A DNA stretch of 64,000 nucleotides from Poecilobothrus nobilitatus (taxonomy: Eukaryota; Arthropoda; Insecta; Diptera; Dolichopodidae): assembly GCA_947095535.1 (NCBI GenBank), contig OX352774.1, positions 30,396,496 through 30,460,495 on the forward strand. Reading direction: 5' to 3'. The translations under genes were made by a program, and so were the position numbers. Position 1 is the first letter of the stretch; every line of letters begins with the position of its first letter. The notes beneath the pieces were generated by a model that was not told the origin of the DNA, made no database searches, and saw nothing but the letters and a program-made list of their open reading frames with translations. This document shows positions 62,823-64,000 of the stretch, piece by piece.

Positions 62823-63086
62823 AAAAAATTTGTATGTCAACTACTCGTATCCGTCGACCGAATCTCCTGGATATTATTAACGGAACTAGAAATTTTACAT
62901 CGCATGGTAAAAATTTCAGAATCCTAGCTGCTTTATTTTTTGAGTTATAGTGCAATTGGATGAACAGACGTACATGACTTAATCGACTCAGAATTCGATT
63001 CTGATCCGATTCATACACTTGAGTCTATATTTAGCTGGGCTGAGGTGTCACAAACGTAATGACAAAGTAATTATATCCTTGAACTT

Positions 63087-63667
63087 GAATGGATCAAAAG
63101 CAAAATACAAAAGGCTTAATCAATAATCAAATAGGAATGCAGATAATTCTTAACTGTATATAAATATCTTAAAATTGTTTGTATCAACGTTTCCAACTAT
63201 TTTATTTATGGACTTTATCGATAATCTAAAGACCAGAAACATTGAAATTAAATTTTCCATTTCAATATACATGTATACATACTATGAAATTATTTATACA
63301 GACAACAAAACTGAATCAATACAACTTTTTTTTTTGTTTATTACATATTTTTTTTTTTGTTTTTGGCAGAGAAAATGAAAACAGTTTGTTTTAGTCTTCA
63401 GACTTCCAAAAAAAAAACAAAAAAAACTTTAAATTTATTATTTTTTCTCCTTCAGTTATTTCGTCTTTTTCTTTTTTTAATTTTTTTTGATTTTAATTTT
63501 TGTTTTAATTTCAATTAGAACTTCATCTATTTTGCATTCTATGATCCTATAAAGATTTTTTCTTTAATCCAGTCATTTTTTTTTAATTGAGTTCAGGAAA
63601 AGCTGCATATAACAGTTTAAATTTTCCCAAAAATTAAAAAAATTTTTTAAAAAAAAAAAAAAAAATA
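63087..63667. other. AT-rich spacer
   Basis: Low-complexity sequence with long poly-T and poly-A runs; nothing coding was seen. Confidence 0.6.
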
Positions 63668-64000
63668 GTTCATACGGGTATAACGAGGAAGAGTACAGTA
63701 GAGTAGACTGTGTCAACTCTGGGATACCCGTATGAACGTAATATATCCTGTTTCTATAAAACTTGATCATCTTTTAAAAACATTCAGAATTTTAGTACCG
63801 AACTACAGAGATATATTTATGTAAATTGTGGAGTTGTATGATAGCTACCCGAATCTATTGCGCCTAGCTTCATTAAGTTCCAAGAAATGCAAAAAGCCTG
63901 AACCGGCTGCTTTAGACCATTCAAATTTTACAAAAGTTTTTGGCATGCAACTCGACACTTTTTCACTAAATTTCAGATAGCTAGCTTCAATAGACACTGA
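63668..64000 (+). repeat. Family B element, cut by the window end, with a preceding 3' end
   Basis: From 63682 (AACGAGGAAGAGTACAGTAG) the sequence is nearly the same as 55315 onward for over 300 bases. Directly before it, 63668-63681 reads GTTCATACGGGTAT, which is the family B 3' terminus. Confidence 0.85.

Larger units (their letters stand above)
60164..63086 (+). repeat. Family B element split by a family C insertion
   Basis: The left part (60164-60765) starts CAAGAAAAAGTATAGAGTAG and has the usual B blocks (TTGTATGGCATCTACTCGAA, ACCAAATTTTACAAAAG). The right part (about 62825-63086) resumes TTGTATGTCAACTACTCGTA, then ACTTAATCGACTCAGAATTC and GGTGTCACAAACGTAATGAC. Between them is the family C element. 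Confidence 0.8.

Noticed and set aside
1..64000. CRISPR arrays, bacterial operons or prophage
   Set aside because: Composition, introns, LINEs and SINEs show insect-like nuclear DNA; the tandem arrays have no alternating repeat and spacer pattern.

Overview
The window is strongly AT-rich eukaryotic DNA, full of homopolymer runs, (TA)n tracts and decayed transposons. It carries pieces of one large, intron-rich gene. The gene encodes a secreted or cell-surface protein with a Kunitz domain, laminin G domains and an EGF-like domain, an order that fits insect axotactin. Jockey/RTE-type LINE remnants, tRNA-derived SINEs and repeats of a kind common in fly genomes (short TACCC/GGGTA end repeats, internal tandem units, an ACGGACGGAC motif) suggest an insect, probably a fly. 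That taxonomic call is inference.

The gene is on the minus strand from about 42,907 (start codon) down to 19,054. It has seven exons: 42283-42907, 41506-41746, 31343-31562, 30565-30700, 25944-26228, 22034-22561 and 19054-19250. All six junctions keep the reading frame and have GT donors and AG acceptors. Joined, they give 744 codons: a Q/H-rich N-terminus with a hydrophobic segment, an Asn/Ser-rich linker, a Kunitz domain, LamG1 spread over four exons, an EGF-like domain, LamG2 in one exon and the first part of LamG3. The rest of the gene was not found between 1 and 19,053; it lies beyond the left edge or in exons I could not recognise.

Everything else looks non-coding or mobile. From left to right: a decayed tandem array of about 145 bp units (1-1,240); fragments of repeat family A and a Helitron-like 3' end (1.9-3.8 kb); a broken LINE (6.1-7.2 kb); a SINE (7.6-7.8 kb); an RTE-like LINE remnant (11.3-11.7 kb); a family B element (15.05-15.6 kb). 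Inside the gene's introns lie a deleted PIF/Harbinger element with TTA target duplications (20.5-21.1 kb), LINE and family A remnants, a small foldback-like element (34.6-35.1 kb) and a MITE inserted in a family A copy (40 kb). To the right of the gene are another LINE tail (45.4-45.8 kb), families A and B, a complete tRNA-derived SINE with a 13 bp target duplication (54.2-54.5 kb), and a family C element whose core is ten tandem units of about 147 bp, nested inside a family B copy (60.2-63.1 kb).

The least expected non-genic pattern is that repeat families A, B and C differ in sequence but share one plan: short inverted repeats near both ends, internal tandem units of differing period, and an ACGGACGGAC-type motif just before the 3' end. 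This resembles Helentron-associated (DINE-1-like) elements, although no transposase or helicase is present to prove it. I found no RNA genes other than SINE heads, no CRISPR array and no operon-like gene cluster.
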